A stretch of DNA of 64,000 nt from Fomitopsis serialis (Eukaryota; Basidiomycota; Agaricomycetes; Polyporales; Fomitopsidaceae): contig NW_025954989.1 of the NCBI RefSeq assembly GCF_022376445.1, positions 310,001 to 374,000 of the forward strand, in the 5' to 3' direction. The position numbers and the translations under genes were made by a program. This document shows, piece after piece, positions 23,067 through 34,021 of this stretch (within the stretch, counting starts at the first letter, position 1; every line of letters begins with the position of its first letter). The notes under the pieces were generated by a model. That model made no database searches and was not told the origin of the DNA. It saw only the letters and a list, made by a program, of their open reading frames with translations.

Positions 23067-26001
23067 ATGCCGCTCGCATACTCATTGCCGACGGACTTGT
23101 CGCCGGCGACGGTGGTGAACGCATCCTCGCTGTTGCGCATTGTGGCTCTGGCTCTCATTTCCGGGGCGGCCATAGCGTCACGTCTCTTCGCGGTCGTCAA
23201 CTTCGAGAGTGTCATTCACGAATTGTACGTCATAACAAATCCATAAGCTCTGCTGGCCGAAGCTGATGGCGTGTCGCAGCGACCCGTGGTTCAACTAGTG
23301 AGTACCGCTGCGATTGTTCTTGTAGCCGAGCCGAGAGTTCACCTGGTATCAGTCGCGCAACTCGCGTCTTAGCTTCTGAGGGTTTCTATGTGAGTTTTTG
23401 TGGAGACTCGAAGAGATAAAGCGTTGACAAAGGGATCCAGGAATTTTGGAACTGGTTCGATCCCACAGCATGGTACCCGCTGGGACGTGTTGTTGGAGGG
23501 ACAATCTACCCTGGACTAATGGCTACCAGCGGAGTGATCTACAATATACTCACGCCCTTAACCTGCCTGTCGACATTCGCAACATCTGTGTGTTGCTCGC
23601 TCCTGGATTCAGTGCTCTCACGGCATGGTCTACGTACATGTAAGACCGCAGTCCCCAGGAGACCGTGGCGATGTTCTAATCGTTGTTTAGGTTCACGAAG
23701 GAGATGAAGGACGAGAGCGCCGGCCTTCTCGCCGCTGCATTCATCGGGATTGTTCCGGGTTATATTTCGCGCTCTGTCGCGGGCTCATATGACAACGAGG
23801 CCATCGCAATCTTCCTACTCATGTTCACCTTCTTCCTCTGGATCAAGGCGCTCAAGACGGGTAGTGCCTTCTTTGGTACTCTCGCTGCTTTGTTCTACTT
23901 CTACATGGTCGCCGCTTGGGGTAAGGTCTGATCGGTTATTGCAGTCGTCCGGACATTAACCTGGTGGTCTAGGTGGATATGCCTTCATTACGAACATGAT
24001 CCCGCTGCATGCCTTCACGCTGATACTCATGGGACGCTCCAGTAGCCGCCTGTACGTGGCCTACTCATCGTGGTACGCCATTGGCACCCTTGCCAGCATG
24101 CAGGTGCCATTTGTCGGATTCCAGCCTGTGCGCACTAGCGAGCATATGGCAGCCTTGGGTAAGTGGATCTGACCTGGATCTCTAGACTCTCCTGACCGCA
24201 TTGCTTTCCAGGTGTGTTCGGCCTGTTACAGATCATCGCCTTTGCGGAGCTTGTCCGTACACATGTCTCGTCCAAACAATTCCAGAGCCTGCTCTTCGCG
24301 TCCGTCATTGGCATGGGTATTCTAGGAGCCCTCGCGATCGTCGGCCTCACATACAAAGGTTGGATTGCGCCCTGGACGGGACGGTTCTACTCCCTTTGGG
24401 ATACCGGCTATGCGAAAAAGTATGGTCTCTTTCCTTTCGGGCGACTGAGTTGCTCACGCACTGATGGTCAGGTATATCCCGATCATCGCCTCCGTCTCGG
24501 AACATCAGCCGACAGCATGGCCGTCATTCTTCATGGACCTGCAGCTCCTCATTTTCCTGTTCCCCGCAGGCGTCATCCTCTGCTTCCGCGAGTTACGGGA
24601 TGAGCACATCTTCGTCATCATCTATGCCGTGGTAGCGAGCTACTTCGCAGGCGTCATGGTGCGGCTCATGTTGACCCTCACGCCTTGCGTGTGTGTCTGT
24701 GCCGCTGTGGCGTTTTCCTCCGTGTTGGACACGTACATCGATCCTGTGGAGCCAAACGCCGTCGAGGAGGGGACAGAGGCAGCCGGAGACGGCGCCGTGA
24801 GCGCGAGTTCGACGGTGTTTCTACAAGCTCCGGGTCCGCCACGACCACGACGAAGAAAGGCAAAAAAGCGGCACCAGCGGCACCCGCCGGTCCGCTTGGC
24901 GGCCTCGTCTCAACGGTCAGCGCCGTCGTGTCTACCAAGAAAGGCGAAAAATCTCGAGGCGTTTTCGGCGGCGATACCCGCCTCGCCGTCATCCTCAATG
25001 CGCTCGGCATGCTCCTGTTCTTCGTGCTCCACTGCACTTACGTGACGTCCACGGCGTACTCCTCGCCTTCCGTCGTGCTCGCGTCGACGAACCCTGACGG
25101 CAGCCAACACATCATTGATGACTTCCGAGAGGCATACTACTGGCTCAGGCAGAACACGCCGGAGACCGCCGTCGTCATGAGCTGGTGGGATTACGGCTAT
25201 CAGATCGCAGGTATGGCAGACAGGCCGACTCTGGTCGATAACAACACCTGGAACAACAGTACGCATGTTTCGATCCTGCGGATGGTGCTTACCTGACGTT
25301 TCCGGCTGTTAAGCCCACATCGCGACCGTGGGCAAGGCAATGTCCAGTAGTGAGGAGGTGGCCTACCCGATCCTCCGCAAGCACGACGTTGATACGTCTT
25401 GGTCATCTTCGGTGGTCTGCTTGGTTACTCTGGCGACGACATCAACAAGTTCTTGTGGATGGTCCGTATCGCCAGGGCGTATGGCCAGACGAATCCAGGA
25501 GCCCAACTATTTCACGGCCAAGGGTGAGTACAGAGTAGATGACGGTGCGTCGAACACCATGAAGAACAGTCTGATGTACAAAATGTCCTACTACCGGTGA
25601 GCAAGAGGACTACCTCTCGCTGTAGAGATCCACTGAGATTAGGTTTTCAGTTTTGCTGAGCTATTCGGTGGTAATCAAGCGGTGGACCGCGTCCGGGGGC
25701 AGCAGATGCCTAAGATAGGACCGACGTTAGACTACCTGGGTACGTATATCGGGCATCATCTGCTATCGTCACTCATCTGTGTTTCATAGACGAGGCTTTC
25801 ACTTCGGAGAACTGGATCGTGAGCGATTACTATCGTCACTGACCCTTTATGTTTATTAACGTTTCTCTTCACCAGGTCCGTATTTACCAGGTTAAGAAGG
25901 AAGATCCGCTAGGTCGTGACCTCAGGACTGCCAACGCGTTCGAACAGGGCAAAAAGCGTAAGAGGTCGAAGCCTGCGGCTAGACGACGAGCCAACGTGTA
26001 G
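23067..26001 (+). CDS. STT3: Oligosaccharyltransferase catalytic subunit STT3
   Basis: Transfers the lipid-linked oligosaccharide to Asn in N-x-S/T sites in the ER lumen. About a dozen exons cover the whole protein. The conserved first external loop, EFDPWFNYRATR, spans a donor at 23225, an 18 nt exon (23280-23297) and the exon at 23353-23389. Further on come [40 protein letters not shown], the [14 protein letters not shown] loop, and the catalytic [20 protein letters not shown] followed by [20 protein letters not shown]. The C-terminus is basic ([17 protein letters not shown]). The family reading changes frame by one missing base near 23549, in the linker around 24800, at 25393, near 25472 and near 25493; the last three cancel. 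This essential single-copy gene is unlikely to be dead, so assembly error is favoured. Confidence 0.93.
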
Positions 26002-27203
26002 AGGCATAGCCAGTCCATTGCAGTGTGATAATAATATTTCTTGTCCATTTTCTGTCCGTTAAGTCCAGAGCGCAGATGAGAGCTACTCGGGTCTTGACGG
26101 TTGACTGCGTCCGAAGGTGCTGTTCATTCCAATGCTATACCCCGTGCATCCTGACTCATAATTGTCGGATGTACGCATGTCAGGTGGTCGGCCATACGGT
26201 GTTCTGACTTTGTCACCAAGGCTCGCAATCATCTGTGGCCTGTCTGGTTGTACTATTTTACTGACTCATCGTCATGCGTGGCCGAGCTCCGAACAGTCCA
26301 TGGGCCAGAGCAGCCCTTCATATGAGTATCGGCAGCATGGAAGATTTGGGACAGTGCGTCATTGGCTTCGTCCTGAGGTGTGAGTGACCGAGAACTACGG
26401 TATGGCGCTTACTGCTCATTCTTCCGATGAGCTCTACTAATCAAAGTGGAACGATTGGCTGTCCCGAGCCCGTTGTCCACAAGGGATGGACCTATGTGGG
26501 ACTACGCTATCATAGACCCATGAACCCGCCAGTAGGTGACCGTTACCTTGAGGATCAAAGATTGCAGGAAGCAGCTTGGATTAACCTTGCGCCCTCTCCC
26601 GATCTCTGACCCACTCAACCAATGCTCATCCGTCGCGCTGGGCTGCCTGCTTACTACGAAGCGCGTTGCACCTTCTCTGCGCCATGCTTCAACTGAGATC
26701 GCACCATATGACACAGACAGCGACTAAGTGTTCCAGCGCCAATACCTCCATTAGCTTGGGCAAACCCGAGACCACCGTTTCCCGAGCAATGGTAGTTATT
26801 GCCAGCGATCGGATTGAACGCCGAATGCCTCGAGGTTCAAACGTTCATGTGGGCAATACGCCGCATCTCCTTTGTGAAAGAATCACTGATAGACTCTGTG
26901 CTCGGCACTTTGTACGTCACCGTCCCGAAGTGTACATTTCTCTCCCTCTTGCATGCTCGGCGATACACACGTACCACAACTTCAAGTCCGTGACTCGCGA
27001 CGATGTCGCCTTGGTAGTTCTTTGGTGCACGGTTTCAGTTGCTGACGTCAGGACGAGAGTAGTTGCGAACCGTAATATCACACATGCGCGTAGAATATCG
27101 AGAACATATCGAAGGTCATGGTCCGTCTCTGACAACCATCAGCGAAGCACTTGTGCGTGCACCCCTACGCCTCTTCTGGATGCCTGCTACCTCTCATCCA
27201 CTC
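26002..27203. other. Gene-poor region after STT3
   Basis: About 1.2 kb without a supportable gene. The first part is the STT3 3' flank. Plus-strand frames at 26666-27343 are open but low in protein-like character and overlap the end of the minus-strand hypothetical gene that follows. Confidence 0.45.
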
Positions 27204-27628
27204 CTAATCCGCAGATCCCCCGGCCTCGCGCTGCGCGTTCAGAGCCGCAAACTCCGCGTCTGAGATGCGCCGGAAAGAAATGTTTCCATTCTGCCACCCA
27301 CGCAGAAGCTGCTCCAGTTTCCCGAGATTGGAAACGTCGCTAAGGTTTCGGAAGGGAACGTCGTCCGGCCAACCCTCGATGATGACGTGGTATCGAGTGA
27401 CGACGTCTTTCCAGTAGGTGGGCCAATGCATGGTGGCGACCTCATCGCCGGTAATCTGGCCTGGAGAAATCGTCAATTAGGTAGGTACGTGCATAACCTT
27501 GGAGACTCACGAAGGGCCTCCTTCATGATGCGCCTGATTTCGCCTCTTGTCTCCGACATGCGCTCACTGTAAGTGGGCTTCGGGTTCAAGCGAAACTTCG
27601 TCTGCTGACTGGCACCGGGGTTGGACAT
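27204..27628 (-). CDS. Small conserved-looking fungal hypothetical protein
   Basis: Two exons read in frame from ATG at 27628: MSNPGASQQTKFRLNPKPTY to EALR, then, across an intron of about 60 nt with a GTGAGT donor near 27512, ITGDEVATMHWPTYWKDVV, YHVIIEGWPDDVPFRNLSDV and a C-terminus rich in charged residues ending at 27204. The W-P-x-x-W and EGWPDDVPF motifs look conserved, and I have the impression of related repetitive genes in mushrooms, but I cannot name the family. Upstream minus-strand frames (to 27959) may be a further part of the same gene. It could be a fragment of a larger, partly decayed gene. Confidence 0.45.
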
Positions 27629-29985
27629 CCTGTGTAGGACGATAGAGGTGACCCTGGTTGATGCTGAGGCGGGCCCTACAGGACTTGCTGGTCTCAACCG
27701 GGGAGAGGACGCAGTTTATATAGTACGTGTCAAGATCCGTCGAGTACATGTTATTCCACGACCGGGCCTGCGCAAGTAGGTCCTGTGATGCCCGTGGAAG
27801 TAACGGCAGCCGCACTTTCCTAAGGATGTGGTCAACGAGGTGAGTGCGAACTTCGGAAAATGAAAGTACTTCGACACGTTGAGACGGAATCTCAGACGCA
27901 CATCTCCAGGGCATCAACCACCAATAATCCGTAGAGGCGGTTCCGAATCGCGATTTCATGGAGGAAGTTCCGTGTCATTCGTCATCGGCGGCCACCGTAG
28001 TCCGAGCTTGTTATGGAGAGAGAATCCTTGCAAAACGCTAGCGTTCGAGAGATGTCCGCGAATGACGGCGAAACTCGTTGCTGCGACCAATAGACTGTCT
28101 GAAGGGCACTGCGTGGTAATCCCGCATATCTGATAACAAGTATCAGCCGTTCAACACTCCCTAGTCAACGTCCCAACGCAAACATGCAGCGTGCCGCACG
28201 GTGGGAGTGGAGGATTAAACCCTATTCTTATCAAAAATCGTGTCACGGGCGGGGGTGTTGGAGGTTAGTACTTCAGGGAGATGGAACGTTTTACTCACCG
28301 CTTCGGCGGCCCCGCGCACGTCATCCGATATTTACCATGCCCATCGACGCAGATCGAGGAGTCGCTCGCCAAGTGCAGACGCCGTCTTCCTACAGCACGG
28401 CGTCTTTCTTCAGAATGAGATGCTAGTCACGGGCAAATGACCAAGACATCGTACCGTGGAGGTTATCCATCTGCCCATCTCATCCTCAATTTGCTCTCCA
28501 GAGTAACATTGTTCCTGGTGTCTTCAGCCTCTCAGCCTGACCGCCGATGGCCAGATGGATCACGACTTGATCGTGAAGTGGGCCCCGTTCTTCGACCATG
28601 CGTTCTGCGACTGCGCGGATGGTAAATGGCGATGTTTGGGTTGCAATAGTCCGAACAATCAGCGTTTGGAGCATACCTGCAGCGAAGAAGGTACAACGTG
28701 CTAGGAACCTCGTGCTGACGTAGCAGGAAGGCAAACTCTACCCAGATGGATGCTGATAGAGCTAGGCCGCAGGACTGCCGCGACCATAGACGAGACGTGT
28801 ATTCCCCGGTGACCAAGTCGCTCATGCATCCTGAGTGGCCGTCGGATCCTGAATATCTCTCCGACAATGGTTCCGCATTCCCGAGGCCTTGGTTGGCATA
28901 AGCAGACCGGCTGTGATGCTGTGTATACGATGTCAACCATCCTGGTAGCGAAAGATCCCGGAATCGGGAGATGGTAGCATTTATAACCAAACCAGTGATA
29001 GCGCCGTGAAAAGTATCACGGTCATGCCGGACTTGTCCATCATCCTAAAAAGACACATGGAACGTGTACGCAATGCTCTCTTTCCAAGCCCATCATGCAT
29101 GTTCTCCGACAAGACACTTCTATCATGGGATCGCATCATCTATGGCTATGGACCAGATCTTGGCCGTTCCGGTTTAGAGGGAACATCCTCACCAAATACT
29201 TCATGATAGGGTCACGAAGAATCAGGCATGCAAGCCGCCGACCTCATGCACACAAACCTAGCATGGGAAAATGGCTGAGAAGACAATCATTAGCCGCGGT
29301 ACATGGAGGCTAAGTGAAGGTTAAACACTCCCCTCACGATGCCCATGCGACCATTCACAGGATATGTGCGATCTTCCAGTTGCGAGTCAGTGAATTTGAT
29401 CCGTCCGTCTCTATAGAACCGGTGTGTAATCTCGAGGTTTCTCGGCGACTAGAGATGCAGTTAACTTGCTAACCGAACCATACGGTTCACGATCTAGGTT
29501 TCACTTCCGCAGTACCTGACATGATCCCGGGATGAACTGGTCCTGGGTCACAAAGAGCCTTGGCAGGTTCTCAGGTTCCGGCATTGCACCGATCCACCGG
29601 TGAGCGTAGAGCTCACACAGTCGCGATATTTTCATTAATAGCGAGGATGAAGGGACATTGCGCTAGAACGACGGCCATGTCAGGGCATCCTTGCGGAATG
29701 CAAAGTCAGTCAGAAAACCATAGGTGCGCGTCGTGGTTCCACTCACCATCAGGGTACCGTCGAACCATTCGCCAGACAGAAGAGAGAACGGACATTGATC
29801 AAGCTCAAGCTCAATTTGTCGTCACGTGCCACAGCGGAACCGATTGACTTTGATTTTGACTATAGGCTCGCCCCGGCCATGCATGGGTTAGCGGAAGACT
29901 TGCGGAAGACGGTAGATCGAAATAACGAGTGAATAAAGGTTCCACAGAGAAGTTGCAATGTTTACACAAGAAACGGATCGGATCT
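27629..29985. other. Gene-poor region with possible decayed coding segments
   Basis: About 2.4 kb. On the minus strand, 28486-28860 contains two protein-like pieces, LALSASIWVEFAFLLRQHEV and VAERMVEERGPLHDQVVIHL followed by AIGGQAERLKTPG, which can almost be joined by an intron but in conflicting phases. They may be remnants of a gene. Stops are frequent elsewhere and base composition is more even than in the neighbouring genes. No transposase or RNA gene was recognised. Confidence 0.4.
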
Positions 29986-31367
29986 TTACAGCTCATCCTT
30001 GGGATGGTCCGAACGCACACCCTCCTCCACTTCTGGACCTGTAGCGGCTGCCGCCTCAGGAACACTTGAAGGTTCGACGGTGGTCGTATCCTTTATAGCG
30101 CTGGGTGCCTCGTCCGCTTCCCTTTCATCTGGGGCTGCTTCTGTCGCCTCGGGTTCACCGACACCAGTGCCGGGTACAGAGGAAACATAGGTGGTAGTTG
30201 AAGAGATCGCCGACCCCGATCGCGTCGCGTCTCTAAGAGCAACGGTGCTAGCAGGAGGGTCCGCAGTCACAAACGGGTCTTGGGTCTCTTCGCGCGGCAT
30301 GGGAAAGTCAGCGGTGCCATCTGCGACGGAACCGAGATACTTGTTCAGTGGTTTGTATTTCAGGGTCCCTAGAGGCGCAAATGCGTCATTGCGGGTTCAA
30401 CTAGCACAGTTTAGGAGGTGTGTACCTTCAAAGCGAACGAAATTGTGCGACTCCGGAGGGTAAACGAGCACCTTCGAGTCTTTGGTAGGACTGTCTTCCA
30501 CTCCTAGTTGCAATGCTTGCTTGCCGCTCTTGTCCTGGAGAACGCCGAAGGAAATGGTGTCCTTGTATTTGTTCCCAAGTGCCTTCCACATCAAGGGAAT
30601 GTCTTTACTGGAACTCAGGAGGAGGGCGCGTGGCTTAGCAGCGTGCTGCAAAATAAATGATAGGGTGTTTACCGTGGGCCTTCCGAAACGAGAAACTCTC
30701 ATACCTCGTCAGTCCAACCGGAGATTTGAGAGACACTGTCTAGCCGCCTGACCGCGTGAGGGATGTTACGGTTCGCCCAATAGAAGAAGTTAGTGGCAGT
30801 TCGTTCCCCGCTTTCGTAACTCAGCGGCTTCGAACGTCCACCGCGTGGGTATAACTGAACAGTTGTATGAGAATCCTCCAGAAATTCGCCGAGTCCAGAC
30901 GCGTCTTACTTTCACAGTGGGAAATCCTTGCACGCCTTGTTCTGAGCATAAACGCTTGTTGGAGTCTTGGTCACAGTCAACGGCGTAGAGTGGTACCATG
31001 GGAGCAAGTGCCTCGGCAGCCTTGCTGTACTCGGGCGCCATCCTCTGGCAATACTACGCGAGGCGCTCAGTTGTTGGTAACGTAGAATTAGCAAGGTTCC
31101 GACTAACACCACACCAAGGAGCCACGAATGCAACGACAGATGTGACCTAAAATAATTGCAGTGAGTCCAAACAAAACTGTAGCATGCCGGTCAATCGCAC
31201 CGGACGAACGAAGGATGCACACTCACGTTCTGGTTCATGACTTTTTTGAACCCTTTGGCGTCGATTAACTTGACTTCAGTCTTAGCCGGAAACAATGCAG
31301 CTGAGACGAGCCATGGTGCGAGCAGCAAAATAAATGGCAGAGAGCGAGAAGTGAGCATGATAAGCAT
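29986..31367 (-). CDS. ER thioredoxin-domain protein (PDI/P5/Mpd1-like) with KDEL
   Basis: Probable disulfide oxidoreductase of the ER lumen. Exons 31227-31367, 31108-31146, 30910-31053, 30705-30854, 30426-30645 and 29986-30368 join exactly to 358 residues. The signal peptide is LPFILLLAPWLVSA. The thioredoxin domain has VAFVAPWCGYCQRMAPEYSK, the CxxC falling across the exon 2/3 junction, then LYAVDCDQDSNKRLCSEQGV and the cis-Pro motif GFPTVK. A second, CxxC-free thioredoxin-like part follows (RALLLSSSKDIPLMWKALGN). The C-terminal 100 residues are acidic and Ser/Thr/Pro-rich and end in HPKDEL, an ER retrieval signal. The active site is CGYC rather than the usual CGHC. Two in-frame ATGs, 31367 and 31358, could start it. 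Confidence 0.9.
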
Positions 31368-32500
31368 GGATCGCCTGTGCTACACGACCCTCTTGCAAGG
31401 CTATACGACACGCGGGGTAATGAGGTATGTCCAGAAGGGATGATGGTTGTAAATGAGAGAGTACCAATACTGAGCGCGAGATCATACAGTCGATCATCAC
31501 GCTGACGTGGCAGAATGATGAGAGGTATTGTGACCGTTATATTTTATTTCCATACAAGTTGTCAAGCCAGTTGTATATATATCACCTCGTCCGAGTCAGA
31601 GCATTCAATTCAGATGCATGGTATGACAGACTTGATTTCCGTTCTACCCTGCTGGTGTAAGGACTCGGAGGTCTGAGCCTGTACGACACACCCACCCACT
31701 TACCACGTGTCTTGCCGAAAGGAATCGTCTGTGACAAGCGCTCATGGAACCATCAGCGTTTCACTGCCCTAGTGAGTCACTTTCGAGTTCGATTTCGTGG
31801 AGATTCAACGTCGACTTATAGTGTTTACATAACTGTTTGGACCACGGTCTTGGAGCGACCTGAATCCATCGAACTATCTGCCATAAATCCGACATGTAGA
31901 GTGCCCCGATTATGCGCATCTCCCAAGCAAGAACTTGAAAGCCACACGTGTTGCACTTGCGTCTGCGGTGCGTCTACGGTGCGGAAGTGTTATAGGGGGG
32001 CCGGAGTGCGAACGATACTTAAGAAGCGATGTCGCTGCACCCTTCTGTTCCTCTTCTTACCCGCTCCGCTACCAGCTAACTGGATCTCAAAACAGTATTA
32101 CGCATTGCTAGGTCGCAGTGTCGAAATTTTGTTGTCAAACTAGGCAGGATGTTCCCTCTAAACGACTTTCACGTTGTCTGCGGCGCTTTAGCGACCGCAT
32201 CTGCAGTCATCGGATACAGGGTATCCCGGATGTGCATAGGAATGACAGAATGGTACGCCCCATGACCAGGCCGTAGCCTCGCCTTTGTATGCGTTGACCA
32301 ATCGGTGTACGAAGGCACGGACTCGGGGAAGCAGGTCAGGACGAAGGGTACTCTCTGCAAGCATAGCGGATATAACCATGTGCACAACAGTCGGACCGCT
32401 GACGGGAAGCCTAGGCCCTTCCGTACAGAAGTGCTCGACCATTTCTGAAGAGGTTAGAACTTCATATTCGTTGAGAAGCTTGCTATTCATTTACAGAATA
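31368..32500. other. Intergenic region with one possible small minus-strand ORF
   Basis: This holds the PDI-like gene promoter. A minus-strand frame at 32188-32490 begins with ATG and reads rather like a real protein (PTVVHMVISAMLAESTLRPD, VRAFVHRLVNAYKGEATAW), perhaps with an intron after the final Trp. I cannot name it. It would be divergent from the RanBP1-domain gene. Otherwise nothing is seen. Confidence 0.35.
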
Positions 32501-34021
32501 CTCAGCCATCTGAGATCACGGAGCCGGGATCACTGAAGAGGAAGAGCCGAGACGAAGATCCACGCAATGTAAATAAGCCTGTATGTTGCTTGTTACGGTG
32601 TGTTTCGCTCACACGTCCGGCGACCAGGAGTCAATCGATAACCCCGAGCGACCTACCGGAGTGAGATTCTCATTTCTACCTCACCAGTATATCCGCTCAC
32701 TGAAGAGTCAGGGTTGTCACACCGATGCTCCGAGGAAGAGAAGTAAGACGTTGGGTGGTACTGTAGACGAGGCTCGGCTTTCACGTTCCCACCTCACACA
32801 ACATCCCGCGCCACTAAGCAATACCGGGGCGCCCAAACCCTTACATGGAGTGGGAGCTGTACCAGCGATTGCTGACGGTCTAGTCACGGATCACGGGGAT
32901 GATCCCTCGGACCCCGGCCAAATCGATCTTTGTCCCAAAAGTTTGGGGGCCTCGCAAACGCCGTCGAAGCTGAGTTGCTCTTCGCCATTCTGTCCATCCC
33001 TGCAGTGAGTGTCTGCCAACGCCTATGCTCAGTTACAACCCATGAACTCAAGTGCGCTCAGGTCAGGGCGTCATCGGCCTTCACATGTTTTGCAAGTGCC
33101 AACTCGGCATTCGCAGCAGTAGTGAATTCTCCAACCATACAGTCTAAACCAGCTTGGTACCATGACGGTCACAACACTCTAGCGAACATGCGACAGGCCT
33201 AGCTCCGGAGTCGGAGCTCCCGCAGAATCATCGGGGCGCCGCCAGCGTTGGAGCGCAAGTGAGAAGCACTGCCCCGCCTGTCGCGCATTCTGGGAACTTG
33301 AGAAGGCGGACCGCACGGAGCGCGTAGACTTCCGAGATGAAGGATATGCGCGAGACGACCCGCTGGAGGCCCAGACTTACACGCGGGCGCCATGCACGAG
33401 TAGGTTCTACCGTCCGCTTATGATTCATTGGAGAACTGCCTCTGACGGCTCCCCCACGCGGTGTGTGCAGCCGTTACCGGTGAGGAGGACGAGGAAGTCA
33501 GAGCGGAGGTGAAAGGTGCGAAGATATTCATCAAACGCGGAGAAAGCGACTTTGGGGACGGAATCTTCGGCCACGTTAAGCTCCTTTCGCACAGGGAGAC
33601 TGCCGATGAGCGGTTGAGTCAGTACAGGCCGCCGCTATTGTGACTACATACTGACACGAAGCTTACCCCTGTGCTTCTGCCTTCAAGTTTTTCGCCGAGA
33701 GCCCGTGTGGAAGGTCTCCATGAGCGTGCGACTGTGTCCAGCAGTCCGTTGCACCTTTGACGAGAAAGAGGGCGTGCTGCGCGTCGTGCTCAAAGAAGTA
33801 GAGGAGTGTCACCGGGCCTCACCTGACAAACGGAGAGGGAACATTGTCGTATACGCGTTGAAGGTGGGTAATTACTGTCGCAGTTCTTCAGCAGCTGACC
33901 GCGCAGTTTTGTTGTAAAGAGAGGCAAAGCGACTAAACGAGAGTTTGCGGACTTCGCGCTGTCGGTCATCCAACGCACATCGCTCGCCTCCTCTGAGCGG
34001 CCTGCAGGACTCTCATCATAG
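32501..34021 (+). CDS. RanBP1-domain protein, N-terminal half unclear
   Basis: Probable nuclear-transport factor that binds Ran-GTP. The domain is clear and in frame in three exons: 33471-33617 (TGEEDEEVRAEVKGAKIFIK, GIFGHVKLLSHRETADERL), 33688-33863 (FRREPVWKVSMSVRLCPAVR, CTFDEKEGVLRVVLKE) and 33920-34021 (RGKATKREFADFALSVIQR, stop at 34021). Upstream, pieces typical of the family's nuclear N-terminus are visible: a basic segment LKRKSRDEDPRNVNKP at 32530-32580, RKRSKTLGG near 32740, and the FG-like stretch AFTCFASANSAFAAV near 33080. These do not join cleanly, and no start codon could be chosen, so the left boundary is only the first visible coding piece. Either several introns and base errors lie here or the front half is decaying. 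Confidence 0.68.
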
